The notes: a model not told the origin generated them from the letters alone. Numbered from the stretch's first letter, positions 49,602 to 63,894 are shown. The stretch: 64,000 nucleotides of DNA from Glossina fuscipes (GCF_014805625.2 NW_023998415.1:21313630-21377629); one strand, 5' to 3'. Program-made: numbers and translations.

Positions 49602-49737
49602 GGATGGTTTCTTCTGATATAAACAATCGATGCATGTTGTATGTTCTGGCGCCGAAGAGCTCATTTGGTAGGGACGGTCGTGGGGACATTGCGATTCATG
49701 CTGCAATAATCGGCCAGTATTATAATAGCAGTGCTCG

Positions 49738-49770
<33 letters not shown>

Positions 49771-52700
49771 GCAGAGTTGCCCATCTCCTGTCTATATTGA
49801 GCGAACGTATTTTCGGCGGATTGTGAACGTATCGGACCTGCGCTTAGATCCATTGTATTAATTCCATAAACGCGCTCTGGAGAAATTCCGTAACGATAGT
49901 GAGACGAGCTTGCATGGCTATCCCGTGAAAGTGATCGTTCTAAAGATTTGGTACTACTATGTCTTGCTGCTTCTGGTCGTCCACTCTCACGGCCATCACG
50001 TCGCGTCACAGTAACTGGAACAAAATGATCGCTACAAGTACGATTATCATAAATTGGATAATATTTATAATAGGTTTCAGTCTGCTCCTCATAATCAAAA
50101 CTGCCATGGGCCGATAGGCTGCGTTTGCGTCCAACGTCTGAGCCGCGTTCAAGAGGACGTAAATCGAAGCTGCCCCGAGGCGATTTGAGCGCTGGTCGTG
50201 GTATGTCGAGATTTGGCTCCGAGCTGCGGCTGTCAAAACTACTTCTCGGTGAATGACGAAGGCACAAACTGAGACCACCTGTTCCACTTCCATTGATGCC
50301 CGTTCCACTGAATCTCTCAGGGGACAAATACTCTACGCTATTATGAGGTGATATATGTGGAGATAATGATTCAATGCTGCAATCATGTGTGAGTGTAGGC
50401 TTTTTCAAACAACTACGATCGGGACTTTTTGATTTTGATGGGCTTGATGGTAACTTTAATATACTGGCTGACGGACTCGATGAACGTTTGAGTATCCCAC
50501 CGCCACCCTCAGACGCTCTGCGAGAGCTTTGTGTCCGGTGACCATTAAATAAACGATCTTGTGAAGAGTCTCGACTGGAATTAACACTTAAACGCTTGCC
50601 TTGTTCACTTAAGCTAGTGCGCGGAGATTTTATCTTAATTATGCGTACTGGTGAACTACCCTGAGATTTAGACCGATCTGGTGAAATGTATATGCTCTGA
50701 CGTGGAGATTTAACCAATTTTGATTTATCACTTATCCTTCCTAAATTGCCTCCCTTGCCATTTAAATTAGTCTTCGATGGCTTTTGTAGTTTTTCCGTTG
50801 ATTTAGATTTGAAAACTTTGTCTACTTTCTTATCGATTATTACATGGTAAGAAGAAGTGGAAGCTCCATCTTCTGATTCGTCCTCTGATTTTTCCGAAGT
50901 GCCTGTGGTTGTACCGGATTCTGATTCCGTCGCTATAGCACGCGGCGGCGATTCGATATCAGCAACCACTGTCTGCTGGGTATTCTCTACGACGGTCTGA
51001 GGTTCGGGTGAAAGACTTGAATCATTTTGTTGCTGGTCTTGAGGGTCCATTTGTAAGTCATTTGATTCTAATGTCTTTTCTTTCAGATTAGCCATGTATG
51101 CCTCAATGTCGCAAGTGGTATCTGTTAGATTATCCTGCGCGAGCTCACTTAAATGTTTATCCATATACCTTGTGCCGCTATCACCGTTTTGTTGCTCACT
51201 CGGAAAACTGTGACGCCCAGAAGCTCTTTTGGTTGATTCTTTTGACGCAACATGCACAGCTGGAGCCTGTTCAGCTGTGCTTTTGCTTTTAGATTCTTTA
51301 TAGAACATTTCAATAACTTCTATATCTTTTTTGGGTGATTGTCTAGGTGAAAACCTGTTATTCACATGCATGCTATTATCGGATACAACAGACACAGTGT
51401 CACTGTCGTAGTCATGCCGAGAAGAGCTAGCGCTAACAGTTGTAAATAAGCTACCACTACCACCTAAACTTAAATTAAAAGCAGCCGCCAATGTAGCTGC
51501 CTTTAAGTCCGACTCTAACGTTAGTTCATCGGGGTCGTGGGCAGACTCTGCAGTAACGGATTCGATTTCTGAGCATGCACTATCTTCTTGGGGAGGAGGA
51601 GATTGTATTGTATCTTTTGAAATTGAGCTACTCTTACCTAAATCTTTCATAAGAATGGGTTGATAAGTTGATGGCGGGTGTGACGACTGTATGAGTCGCG
51701 CCTGACTTCCTGTACTGCCAACGGATAATGTTGAAGTTGTGCTGCGGAAATGATGAAAATTCAGTTTTTCAGAATCTGTTTTTATACTTACGATTGATAC
51801 AATACCTTAAAGTAAGATGATTGGGTGTACGACCAAGCGAGGGTTTCGTTTTAATGGTGCCGTGTTGAAATTCTTCCTCACCTTCGGATTTTGTGCCCGG
51901 GTCCATACGTTCGGTATCACTCTGTTGTTGGTGTTGGATGTTGTCTGACGAAAAGTAACAGGAAAAAAAAAAGAAAAGAAAGACTCGAGTAACATAATCC
52001 TCTCATTATCTATATTACTTATGCATTTACCGGATGCATCACCCAGTGCTTTACTACGCAATTGAAATTGAACTGGATGTAATTGCCCCAGCTGGTGTTC
52101 GTGAGCATGAATTGAAGTAGAGGGCACATCGTCGGCTTCCTGGCTACCTGAGATGTTGTCGTAGTCGATATTCCCAGCCGAATGGCGTTGAGATCCAGAC
52201 TTCTTTTTGGGTTTACCCAAGGTCTGTGAGCCTTGCATAATGGTTATCTATTGAGCAGGTGTTGTGTCATAAAATTTGCATGAGTTATTATAAAGTAATG
52301 TGAAAAGAAGTACGAACCTGCTGCTTTGGACGCTCCAAAGTTTGGGAGTTACATACACCTTGGGATGTTAGACTTGATATTGAAGTGGAACCCCCGAAGT
52401 TTTTCATAGGAATGGACATGTTACGTACGCTTTCGCGTATAATTTGCCGTATAGTCTTTAGGAATGCATTACGAAAGTCGGCAGTACTATTCGACAGCAC
52501 ATATACCTTCTCAGAGCGCCGTTGTAATTGTGAACGCAGGTGTATCAATTCCCACAAAAAATGCGAGTCCATATCTTTTGCTGAGGATGCTCGCACCTGA
52601 ACTTCCGTTACTGGTATTAATACCTGATAACGTATTATCTCGACTTCATTTGGAGCATTTTTGCTTGACACTCCCTAAGATTAATCAAATTATGAGTTTA

Positions 52701-55700
52701 CGTATGCAATTTATGTAAAGTTAAAGGGAAAATAATAATAGAGAGTGCGTAAGAAAGAAAGCCTTACCATAAGCTTTTTCTTTTGCCGTAAACGCTCTTT
52801 ACATAGAAACACAACCGCTGATTTGAAGACGAAACACATTGCATGTAGCTCTAGACCTTTCTTAATTTTACCCAAAAAATCGGAAATATTCAACCATTCG
52901 ACACCGCCATAATACAAGAGGTCACCTATACAGTAACAATAAATTCTAGATCAGATTAAAAAATATTTCGATCATAGTTATGAAGATAGATGATCTTACC
53001 GGGACTCAAGTCAATTGGCTGCTTGCACGATTTTTGATGTTGCCGGAATAAATGATCGAAAATAGCACCATACTCCTCATGAATCCTTTGCATTTCATTA
53101 ATATGCTCAGCAACTTTTTCCATACCCTTTAAGGCCTCTGCAATTGCAACAATTGAAGCAGGTTCTACATTTACAGTTTAATTTTCAATGAGCACTTACC
53201 GCATAAATGTAAATGTTCGTCAGCTCGTGAGTCAGTTAAATTACGTAACTGTTGCAATAACAACGGATACTTAAGTATGCGCTGTATTGGCTTTATTAGA
53301 TACGATTCCAAAGTACAACTATGTTGCTGCTTGGGATTACGAGCGGCTAGGAACTCTTGCAATGCATGATTTCCTTCATCTGAAATGATCGTGTTATCAA
53401 GATCAGTAACGTTAATCTTAGTTCGATTCAATCTAATTTCATAAGACTAATTACAACAACAATATTAGATAACAATTCACATGCCACCGTCTATAAAATC
53501 TCATTCTTTGTGTTCTTATATTAAAAATGAGCAAATTAATAATAAACATAAAACGCAATTCTTCAACGATAACTTGATAATTAATTAACTCAATACACCC
53601 AGAATGCCCTTAACACTACCCAAAGTCTCTCGAGTAACTCGATTAACAAATTTATCAGAACCAACTTACATCATTCGTTTTTAGCAAAAAAAAAATACTT
53701 CCCATAACATTCTTCTTAATACTTCAATAACTTGAGCACGAAATACGATTTGTGCGGCTTTGAATTGTGGCAGTTAGTTATGCGCGATCTGTTTGTTTGC
53801 GCAACAACCGGGCATGTACGGAGGACATGCAATCGAAGGGAAGAATATGTATATGAATCAATTATTATGATTTCATATTGATATGTACGTAGAATGATCG
53901 AGTTTATAATTGAAATATAATATAAAAAATGAATAAAATAATAAACATTTGTGTGTTTGTGTGTGTGTATGTGTGTGAACACAGAGAATGAGTGAATAAG
54001 ATTTTCGTCACAATATTCGATTATTGGGGATTTTATATAGGAATATGTTTGTATGTACTTACTTGGATGCAGAACCTTTTGTGCTTTACTATGACTGGCA
54101 CAAAACGACGAATAGAGTTTAAAATGATTTACATAGTATAGGAAAGCAGATCCGATTGCAAATAGGACATTCTGAAATACACATTACATCATATCAATTT
54201 AATGGCAAACTTTTCTGCTCTAATTTCACCGATCTTAAATACCCATCGCTTTATAATCGACATTTACTTTAAACTTGACATAATATAAAATATATATACC
54301 TATTGGATTACTTAGGTCCGCTTAGGTCCGAACGTAGCTGACAATGTGCTCACATAATACTAGATTCTTAGACATTGAATAATAAAATGTCTATTTTTCT
54401 CTTATAGAATTTCCAAACCCACTATTGCACAATCATGCAAGCTTAATTACATCGTCTGATGTTTGCACGACCTCAAGTCTCTTTGGTTCGTTAAACTGAT
54501 ACGATTTGTTTTGTGATTACAGTAAACGAATCAAGATGAAGTGGTAACTTTAATCCATTCGATTAAATATGAAGACAACTATTATTTTATGCGTAAAGGA
54601 TGGTTTATGATGCGAAATGGCGCAGAAAGCCAACAAAACTTTGTTAAGGTAATCGCAGAAAATTCACATTTCGCGTAAGAACGATTGCGCGTGCAGCTCT
54701 TTATTTTAACATAGGAAGATTACTCTTGAAACATATATACCGAAGTTGCTTGTTGTTTGCGATAATGAGAAGTTCTAGTTTTATCTTATTATTATTATTA
54801 TCATTATTAATAATTTATTTAAAGTAATTAATTTAAAGACTAAAGTCTTAAAACATTTGCTTCTAAGGGTATCGGATTTATTGAAAGCATAATGCATAAT
54901 GTGACATATATATATATATGAATATATATGTATATATGTATATATTTTGGGAAAAGTGATTCGATGATGAAACTCAATTATTTTGCTTGATAGTGTGCTC
55001 CTAATTTAAAAACTAATTTTATTTAAATACTAATAAACTCTGCAAACATCTGCGACATTATGTCTAACCAGCTAAAGCTTTTCAATCAAAATACATTAGA
55101 TATTGATGTAAATAAAACAATGTTCAATATAAATTCTAAAGAAATTATTAAAAGATGATACGAATTATTCTGCGTATCAAGCATCAATTCACAACAAACG
55201 AATTAAGATAAATTGCACGCTCGCTTGTGTAGCAAAGCTATTTACAGTCATGTTTGTTAAATTAAATTAATATAAATAATGAAATACGTTTAATTCACAA
55301 GATCGATGCTTTTTAAAAGAGAGTCACTATGTAATCTATATTCTACGATAACGTATCAAAATTAAATTTAATTCACTATAGTCAACACAAAGTTTTTAAA
55401 AGTATAAGCGACATTGTCCAATACTGAATAACGAACGTTTGCCAATATCTTGGCAACGACGTAACCGCAACCGTAACCGCTTGGCGATGGGTGTGAAAGT
55501 GATGCGCAATTATCTGAATTGATTGATATGTTTGGATTCGTACTTACACGGAATTGACTAGAGTGTTCGAATTTATGAAAATCTGGTTCAAGGTCTAGAG
55601 CTTCTTCAAGATTTTGTAGAAATTGTCTTTGGAATGTCACGATTTCATGAATATTGCCAAATAAAGCGTTAATTTCAGCACTAGAGAGAAACGTTTCACG

Positions 55701-56006
55701 TTTCAGAGGCTCCAGGTAGTTCTCCAGTAGGTTATTTAAATGCTGTAAACGAGTCGAATGGTTAAGATTGAAGAGCAACGAATGGCGTATAATTTTCGCC
55801 GTCTTTTTACCTTGACGTAGGTTTTTTCAGTATCAACCAGTTCTAAAATGACCTTGCGCAGCTTTTCGGCATCTGTGAGTTGGCGTGAGGGCGTAAGGGC
55901 CGCATTCGAAACTGACGATGTAACCGAACCAGTTGGACTCGCCTTACGGGTTTCCTGAGGTGAACGACAAAATCCAGTAACCTTGAGAGGCGAGGCGATG
56001 GTATAG

Positions 56007-56039
<33 letters not shown>

Positions 56040-56497
56040 ATGATCGTGGTTGTGGTTATGATTATAATAGTAGTAGTAGTAATAGTAGCAGTAGTAGCAG
56101 TAGTAGTAGTAGTAGTAGTAGCAGTAGTAGTAGTAGTAGCAGTAGTAGTAGTTGTAGTTGTAGTTGTAATTGTAGTTGTAGTAATAGTGATGATTGTGTA
56201 TACGCATTAAATGTCACGTGTGTGATTTTAGGCCCAATAAAAAAATGAAGGACGCGGGAGTATGAAGAGAGAATAAAATGAATTTAAAACGTTTAAAGAG
56301 TGCGTCGAGAAAGAAATGAGGATTGTACGAGTTGGGTGCTTGACTGCATGAATGTGCGTATTTATGGGCTTGTGTGTAATAAATATATTAGTTAAAGTTT
56401 ATATATAGTTCGTGTCTTCCTTCTAGCGGATTTCTTCAATGCAAGCATTTGAATAATTAATTCATGAGTGCTTTAAAGAAAGTAGGTACTGCACATT

Positions 56498-56570
<73 letters not shown>

Positions 56571-58071
56571 CGCATACCTCTCTATACAAATAACGACGAT
56601 ATACGTTTATGCACATAAATACGCCTACGCCTAGGCCATTGTTGTTTTGATATATTTGGTGCATTAAAAACATTTGACAGTGATAGTTGACACAATGGCA
56701 ACCACAAAATGTTTGTGGTTGGTGTGTAAAATATATGCACATACGGAGACGCACAAATAAACATTTGTACGCATATATACAATGTCTGCTGGGTTTTTGA
56801 TATTATTGCATACAGTCAGTCGTTTATAACTTGAGGGAACTGAGATCTATCATATCTAACTACGGTTATCTATGTGTGTGTTTGTGTGTGTGTGTGTGTG
56901 ATATGTGTTATGGATGTTAGTGTGTTTGTACGCTTTTGTATGTTGTTGCATGTGAATGCGGCTATATGTTGCTTGCAATATGCTAAATGTGGCTTAGTTG
57001 GTTGTGTATTATTATTATTGTTGTATGTGTTACGATTGTCTTGTTTTTTAAGAATATCCTTGATTTACATAAGCAGCTTTTGCCTTGATGAAGTGACGCT
57101 ACATACTCTCATATTTCTTACATATTTTCTGCTCTTCGTATTTCCCTTTCCTTCCCTCTCTCTCTCTCTCTTTCACTCTCTATCATTCATTTTGCTGCGA
57201 TATACGTACGTCTGTCCGCCTTAGTTTTGAATCAACAATAGAACAATCCAGATTTTACTAAACTTAAATTTGCGCCTTACTGGCTGCGTACGAGTGAATA
57301 TGTGCCAGTGTGTGTGCTAAAACTATTGGCAGTGTCTTCAATTTAAAAGGATTCCCGCAAAAGTTTACATGAAGCATAGGGAACAATTTTCTTTTTCCAT
57401 TCATATATAAATGTTTTGGGTACGCAGGCATATCTGTTCGTTCATACATATTTTTTACACATATTTTCATAAATTTTTTATTACATATTCTATAATATGC
57501 GCTATACAAAAAAATTCAGATATGTAAACGTATTACGTCAACGTCGAAAATTAAATTTTTAAGTTATATCTTTCATAAAATGTGCATGCCACACCCATTC
57601 CATGTGCACAATTAAAATTTTTAATTGCTTTAATTTCAAAATAAAAAATGTTATTAAAGAAGACGAATTTGACTTTGTCGATAGTCTGCAAGTGTGTTGG
57701 AAAAATTTAAAAATAAAACCAAATTTCCTTCATGCTGCCCGCATACGTACGTAGAGAGACTATTGTTGTGAAATTTTCGGACAATTTAGAATAAGATTGT
57801 TTTCAACTAAAAAACATTTTGGACATACTCCCTGTACATATATATCCAAAGTTCACTTTAAAGTGAATGCAACTGTTATTGCTGCTGTTTATTTTGTAAT
57901 TTGTTGCCTTCCTCTGCGATATGCATATATTGTCTGAGTGAGTAATTTGGCGGGTGCTGGTGGTGGATTGAAGGTTCATATGTGCTCTTATGTGAAATGT
58001 TTGGAAGCGTTTATATATCTATCTATTTAGGTGTATATGATTGCGTGCGTGCGTGTGTCTGCATGTGTTTG

Positions 58072-58127
<56 letters not shown>

Positions 58128-58178
58128 CGCGTTTTAAATGGAGGTGAATATGTGCGGTCACGTGTGTATGCGTGCGTT

Positions 58179-58215
<37 letters not shown>

Positions 58216-61200
58216 TTGTGTGATGTGATGGTACCAAGAGTTTGTGCATCAAGTATCATTAAATAAAGTGGGTTTCTGCCTTCAGCGATAAGTGCTCTTG
58301 GCAAAAGTTCCAAGCCAAAAGTGCATTTCGTAAGTTTTTATCCTTCATTACTGTTATGCATTTTAGTTTTTGTGCTCCTTTGTTTAAGGAACACTAGAAA
58401 GCAATGTTCGTTCGCATAGGTCACAACAATAGTTTTTTTTTTTTTTTTTAAGTTTTAAGACATGTAAACTCACAACGCAAACTTTTGCGAGCATCCACTA
58501 AACACTGTTTATTTTTTATACATCTTAAGGTTTATTTTTTATTCTTCGTATTTTTTTTTTTTTTTTGTTTTTTTGTTTTCTTTTTTCTTTTTTCTATTTT
58601 TTTGTTTTTTTTGTTTTTCTTTTTTACAGACAGTAAAATTGTATACAGTATCGTATAATGTATTGTGTGTGGTTCGGACAGGTAGATGGTTGAGGATGTT
58701 AGCTGGTTGAACGGCGAAGGTAAGTGTACAACCAAGTTAAACATGCATAGGTTGAGAATTATGGTCAAGTGCCGGCTTTTCTATTAAGAGTTAGGGGTGC
58801 AAACTGACTGTGACGGGAAGGTTCTGATTCGGTACGTGGCACAAAGAACTCAAATGAATGAATGAGAAGCTAAGAATGCATAAATAATAAAGTTAGTTGG
58901 GCTGAATCGTAAAATATATGCATAGGACACACTCTGAAATGGGTCATAGTGCGTACAATGAATATGAGAAAATTTTGTTTTCATTTTTTTTCGTTGCTTC
59001 TCAATTTTTTTTTTTTTTTACATTTTTGTTCCTTCTTCTTAGTCAGTTGAAGGATGTGGTATTTTTGTAGTGTGTTGGATGATGGTGCTTTTTTTTTACT
59101 TGTAGTATTGTTTAATGTCTGCGTTTACCTGTGCAATTGTTTCGCTTACCTGCTCGGCAGTTTTGAGTAAATTTTCAATTTCAAAACTGCTAGTTCTAGA
59201 GGTTGGCTTGGTAACCGCTGCAACACCCATTTGAGACGAAATTGGTTCGACAAATGATGGAGCGGGGGAGCTTTCTGCTTCCGGCGAGTACAAGTCTTTA
59301 CCGGTGCCATCTTGAAATTCAAAATTTAAAAAACAAAAACAAGCATAACTGTATTAACTGCGTTAACTGCATTCGTTTTATAATAGTTAAACTACAATTT
59401 GACTAAACTATGATTAACATCTATATGTATGAATTATATTGAATAGGCCGACGTTGTTCATTGAATAAAACACATATTTTACTGAAAAAGGAATAAAAAA
59501 AAAAAAAAATGTATAATCGTAGAAAGAGGTATTTATTGCGATCCGTCCAAATGTGTAACGTAAAGCTAATATTTTCAAGAGAGCGTTGAATATTTTCAAA
59601 GTTTATGCAAGAACGTTGAAAGCAATTTTGAATAAAGTGCAATTAGTTGCGGTGATCTGTTGATCTAGAGTGGGTAATTGCTATGAAAATTTCTATATAG
59701 AAAATTAACACCTTCATGTCTTGTGAAAACGAATGATTTATTTTGAAGAAGCATTTTGAACTCACCAACATGTTGAGTTTAATTGCTGTAGTTATTGCTG
59801 CTAGTGTACCTTATTAAATACTTTTGCTCCTGTTTATACTCATTAAAGTGCAATTACTTGCGTTCACTGTTATATTAAACATGGATGTACAATAGCTGCC
59901 TTAAGGCTGCCTTCTTAGTCAGCACGTAAGCAATGTTTTCTACATTTAAGTCGTACCTCAGCGTTATGGTTCGCTTTAGGCGGACAAGAATACATACTGA
60001 TTATCAATATCCTCCGTTATAAGCCGATTTTAGTACTTTAATATATTCCCGGTTGACCATATATTGTTGATGCAGACTTTTTTTTTTTGCTTCAATTTTA
60101 AGCAATATTTTAATAGAATACAACAGCGTTTATTCGAAGAAAGTAAAGTTTATTTAAAGCATTCTCCATCGTTGCTAACCACTCTTTGCATTCCTCCTGC
60201 ACATATCAAAGTCTCGACTGCGCTTATTGAACTAAATCTTACGAAAACCTTTAGGTAAGTACCCAGTCATCGATTGAAGCAAGTCTTGATTAGCAGGAGT
60301 AATGTTAACGCACTTCGGCTCGGAACTTTCAATGTCTTTTTGTTGAGTTTTTTAATAGCAGATCGAGCGTGGCCATACTGAGTAATTAGTGTCACGTGGC
60401 CTTTGGTGATTGGCTTAATAGCATTAATGATTTTCGGTACTAATGAGGTTTTCTAATGATGTTTTCGTTTAACTCGTGCCCAGCTCATATTGCAATGCAC
60501 TTAGCAGATTACCTCTAACGGGGCCGTCGTCAATATTCGGGCTTGTCGTCTATGTTATAACGCAAGCATTTCTCATTCCACTGCATAAATTAGTAGCATT
60601 TTGTCTGCAAATTAGACAGGAAAAAGGAACGCTTCCCACTAACAGCGATTTTTAAAATGTCTATGTTTTATATATTGAGTGCACTTTGTCAGAGTGTTGT
60701 AAAGACTAAGGACGATACTTTAACATTAATTTTATAGAATACAGTGTTACCTGTACGCTCTCTTGAAAATAAAAGCTTAACAAGATATTATACTAACTAT
60801 CAAACGGCGTGAAGAGTTTAGCGTATTGTTTAAATGCAAATAAGAATATAAAGGGATAGTAAGATTAAGAGCACTTACTCCAGCCTGGTGCGGGTACGAT
60901 AAGGCCCGAAATCATTTCTTCGCTCATAACGGGGGGGTCCGTTGGTGGGGGTGGACAAACTAATGAATCGATCATATCGTCGGTAACGCGCATTATTCCT
61001 GCTAGATCTGGTGGTTCGGTACGCGATGAACTGACCGAGAGAAAATATTTTGAATTAAAGTCGTCATCCACATAATTAAATTAAACTTTACTGAAGAGAA
61101 TATTTTAATACTCACCGCATCATCATGCTTAGAGATTGTTCTTCTTGCAGTACACTCTCCAAGTACATCATATCAAGGTCTGAGACAATGGCTCCATTGA

Positions 61201-61230
61201 TGACCATTATTTCATCTCCTTTGATAATCC
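49599..61230 (-). CDS. sif: still life (sif), TIAM-family Rac guanine-nucleotide exchange factor, 3' half (13 exons)
   Basis: Rac-specific GEF that, in flies, acts at synaptic terminals on actin. Partial: the 5' exons lie beyond the right edge. Exons: 61230-61116, 61030-60879, 59310-59150, 55954-55811, 55742-55548, 54171-54063, 53379-53200, 53137-53000, 52925-52768, 52674-52318, 52247-52031, 51944-51806 and 51741-49599. All are in phase; 1,401 complete codons in the window before the stop. Domains in order: second half of the PDZ ([14 protein letters not shown]), a Pro-rich linker with [11 protein letters not shown] domain ([37 protein letters not shown], the CR3 helix [19 protein letters not shown]), PH domain ([34 protein letters not shown]), then a 750-residue Ser/Pro-rich disordered tail with SPR repeats and about 11 Ala encoded by GCT/GCC. 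An alternative short ending is at 41,252-41,331. Exon 55,954-55,811 follows a long trinucleotide array. Confidence 0.93.
54787..54889 (-). repeat. 5'-truncated tRNA-derived SINE (tail only) in a sif intron
   Basis: On the minus strand it reads TTTCAATAAATCCGA, then TTTTAAGACTTTAGTCTTTAA and a (TAA/TAATGA)n tail, matching the 3' half of the SINE at 28,088-28,259. The tRNA head is missing, as expected from incomplete target-primed reverse transcription. It lies in the sif intron between 54,172 and 55,547, in the same orientation as sif. Confidence 0.6.
56008..56188. repeat. (TTG)n then (TAG)n trinucleotide array in a sif intron
   Basis: About 30 bp of TTG followed by about 120 bp of TAG/TAT/CAG-type triplets. 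On the transcribed minus strand it becomes (CTA)n then (CAA)n, ending about 50 nt before the acceptor of the exon that opens the DH domain. Open frames through it are artefacts. Confidence 0.9.
56501..56568. repeat. (TA)n(CA)n compound microsatellite
   Basis: About 28 bp of TA followed by about 40 bp of CA, inside the 3.2-kb sif intron. Confidence 0.9.
58070..58211. repeat. (TA)n(TG)n microsatellites
   Basis: TA then TG at 58,070-58,127 and TG at 58,177-58,211, separated by degenerate GTG/GCG sequence; inside a sif intron. A long T-rich stretch follows at 58,548-58,622. Confidence 0.85.
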
Positions 61231-61299
61231 CTGCAAGAGACGATAATAGAATGAACAGGAAAACTTTAGCATTGCAGAGTACATCTTTCACACACACAC

Positions 61300-61342
<43 letters not shown>

Positions 61343-62657
61343 TATACGGTCTATAAAAATTTCAAATGTTTAAAAAAACGTTAGTTTCGAAATTCGTCCT
61401 CCCTTCGTTTCTGTTGCTCTTTGGTTATTGCTTGCTATGGACAAGCTGAAAAGCGTATGCATTGAACAGACATTTGAGAAAAAACAAAACTAGACTTGAT
61501 TATCAAGCTGCTGGATAATTAACAAAAATGGGTAAGCAAATGGATATGAAAAAATTGAGTATAAAGCGAATACAAGATATCTTTGCTAGTATGGTATACG
61601 TGTAGCTTAGTTTTTTGACTCGCATGATGATTGCGTTTCACAAAATGTAAAATATTTGGTTTAACGTACACTACTACTATATATACAGTTTTAGAAGAGC
61701 AAAGCGTAGTTAATGTTACCTTTAATTGGATAATACTATGTTATAGGATACTAATGTTAGAGGATTATCTTTACTGGCTCGCGTCAGAGTAAGATGAAGG
61801 ATACATAAAATAGTCTTTATATCCTAGATGACTTATGACGCAGGGGTATACTAGGTTTGTGCAGATATATACAAAACCCAAAAGAACTTGAGATAAGTCC
61901 ACCTATTATTGTACCGAAAATGATTCTGAATCGAACTAAGTTTGTCTGTCTCACCGTTCTGATGTCTGTCTACCTAATTATTGTTTTGTTTTGCGTTCAT
62001 TTTACGGAGATATTTTGATGAAATCTTGTCCGGATCGGATCGTATATTTGACCACTTTTCCTATATGACATCTTATTTTAAAAAGTCATTACATGTGAAT
62101 TAAGCGAATTAAGCAAAGCGATATAGGGTATTCAATTGTGCACGGTTGCCGACTATAATGTTTTCACTTGCTTCTATTCTTTAAAAATTTAAAATCATCG
62201 TTAAAATTTATTAGAAGCATAGGCGGAAGAGCGTGCAACACATACACAAGCATATTGTGTTTCAAAAAGATGTCAACTATTGTCCTTTTTCTAGCGAAAA
62301 TTATTTCTATATTCTTTTAAATGCATATGGGCGCATAGTTTATTCATATTGAATATATACACAAATACATTTTTCTTGGGTGTACCTTTTAAAATGCTTA
62401 CAAACAAGTGCATAAACATACACATAAAGGAACACCCTAAATTTGGCTAGTGTTTGTATTTTATTGTTGTGGAGCAAGTGTGCATTGTTTGACAATATAT
62501 AGATATACGTTGTGTGCGTTTTTCTTTTTTATCTCTATATGCTCGACAAGTACGTCTATTGTTATATGATTCTTTTATAGCTTAGTTAATAGAAAACGAA
62601 ACAACATAACAAAAGGTAAAAAAAAAAAAACAAAACTATCAAAGCAAAGAAAAGAAA

Positions 62658-62688
<31 letters not shown>

Positions 62689-63894
62689 AAAAGAAAAGAA
62701 AAGAAAAAACAATATAACACAATATCTACACGAATTCTGTACTTTTATCTGTTTTGTCAATTGTTGTTAGTTTTTCCTTTTTCCTTTTATCGTAAATACT
62801 GGAAACAAACAAAGGCACAAATGTATAATAAATGTGTAGTTGTCGGCCCACACAAAATGCTATACCTATACCTATACCTATACCTATAATATTTTCGTAG
62901 AGATGACAAGACGGTAAGATTTCTTGCATTCATATTTAACCTTCGTGTCACGCAGTCGACAGGTTGCCTAAAATTAAGTGAGATAGGTGTTTTGATATTC
63001 AAATGAATTAAACGTATCAAACAAAATATATTTAAAATCGGGTTTTAAGGGCTTTTAAGGTCTCATCGATATATATAATTTGTAGCCTATTCGTCGGCAT
63101 TATATTTTCAAGGATATTTGTCATCATTTTAAATAAGTCCATTCAATAACTTTCACGGCTTCGCATTTCAATCCGAAACGCTGATGAAAGGAAAGGCATA
63201 TGAGAAATGAAAGGAAACCAGGTTGCTTCATAAAAACTTTATGGCACCTGTGGGTATCTTATATGAACGAAAATATTCTTTTGGTAACAATCAATCAAAT
63301 ATCCTCATTAAAAAGCTCTTAGCAAATATATTATAACACTATTCAATGCCAAGTGGAGGACGGGGAGGCATTTTAATAAAAATTATGTAAATATATTACT
63401 TCTGGGATATCTCACATGGAAATTGTGATAGCGAATATGATCGTTAAAGTATATCCGAAAGAGGGAATTGTATTCGTTACGTAATATCTCATTTAAATAA
63501 TTTATTGAGATGCCTGCAATTAAAATATTTTGTGGCAATTTCGTTTAAGAGTAATTTATTTACTCTATACTCGTCAGAATGAAATTTAATTTGTAATCAT
63601 TTTTTAGCAGCTCCACTGCTGATATATTTAGCTTTTATGATTCAAATAAAGAAATCGACTACCTACAGTGCACTGCCGCATATCCTTAGCGGCTATATGA
63701 ACGGCTGAATGGCGTATAAATATTTGAATACATTGGGCTAAGGAAAGAGGGGAAATTTTGCTTCTTCATCACTGTTTCGTTGTTTTCCGTTCAATTTTAT
63801 TTATGTTTTGTTCTTCTATTCTGTACGGTTCTGTATCGTTCTGTTTTGTTTTGTGCTTTTCTGCGCTGTTCTCTTCTTTTCTCTTTTCCTATCT
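61231..63894. other. sif intron (5' side), repeats only
   Basis: Should be intron DNA upstream of the exon at 61,230. It holds (GA)n at 61,304-61,340 and 62,659-62,684, (CTATAC)n at 62,860-62,888, and around 61,790-62,070 a degenerate repeat with GTCTGTCTCACC and GGAGATATTTTGATGAAATC blocks resembling the dispersed repeats at 1,180-1,910. No further sif exon (start of PDZ) was recognised. Confidence 0.5.

Noticed and set aside
49553..49861. 102-codon + strand open frame
   Set aside because: It is antisense to the sif last exon; its polyglutamine run is the complement of the Ala repeat of sif.
55944..56207. Tyr/Asn-rich minus frame
   Set aside because: Translation of the trinucleotide array; the real sif exon (55,811-55,954) uses another frame.
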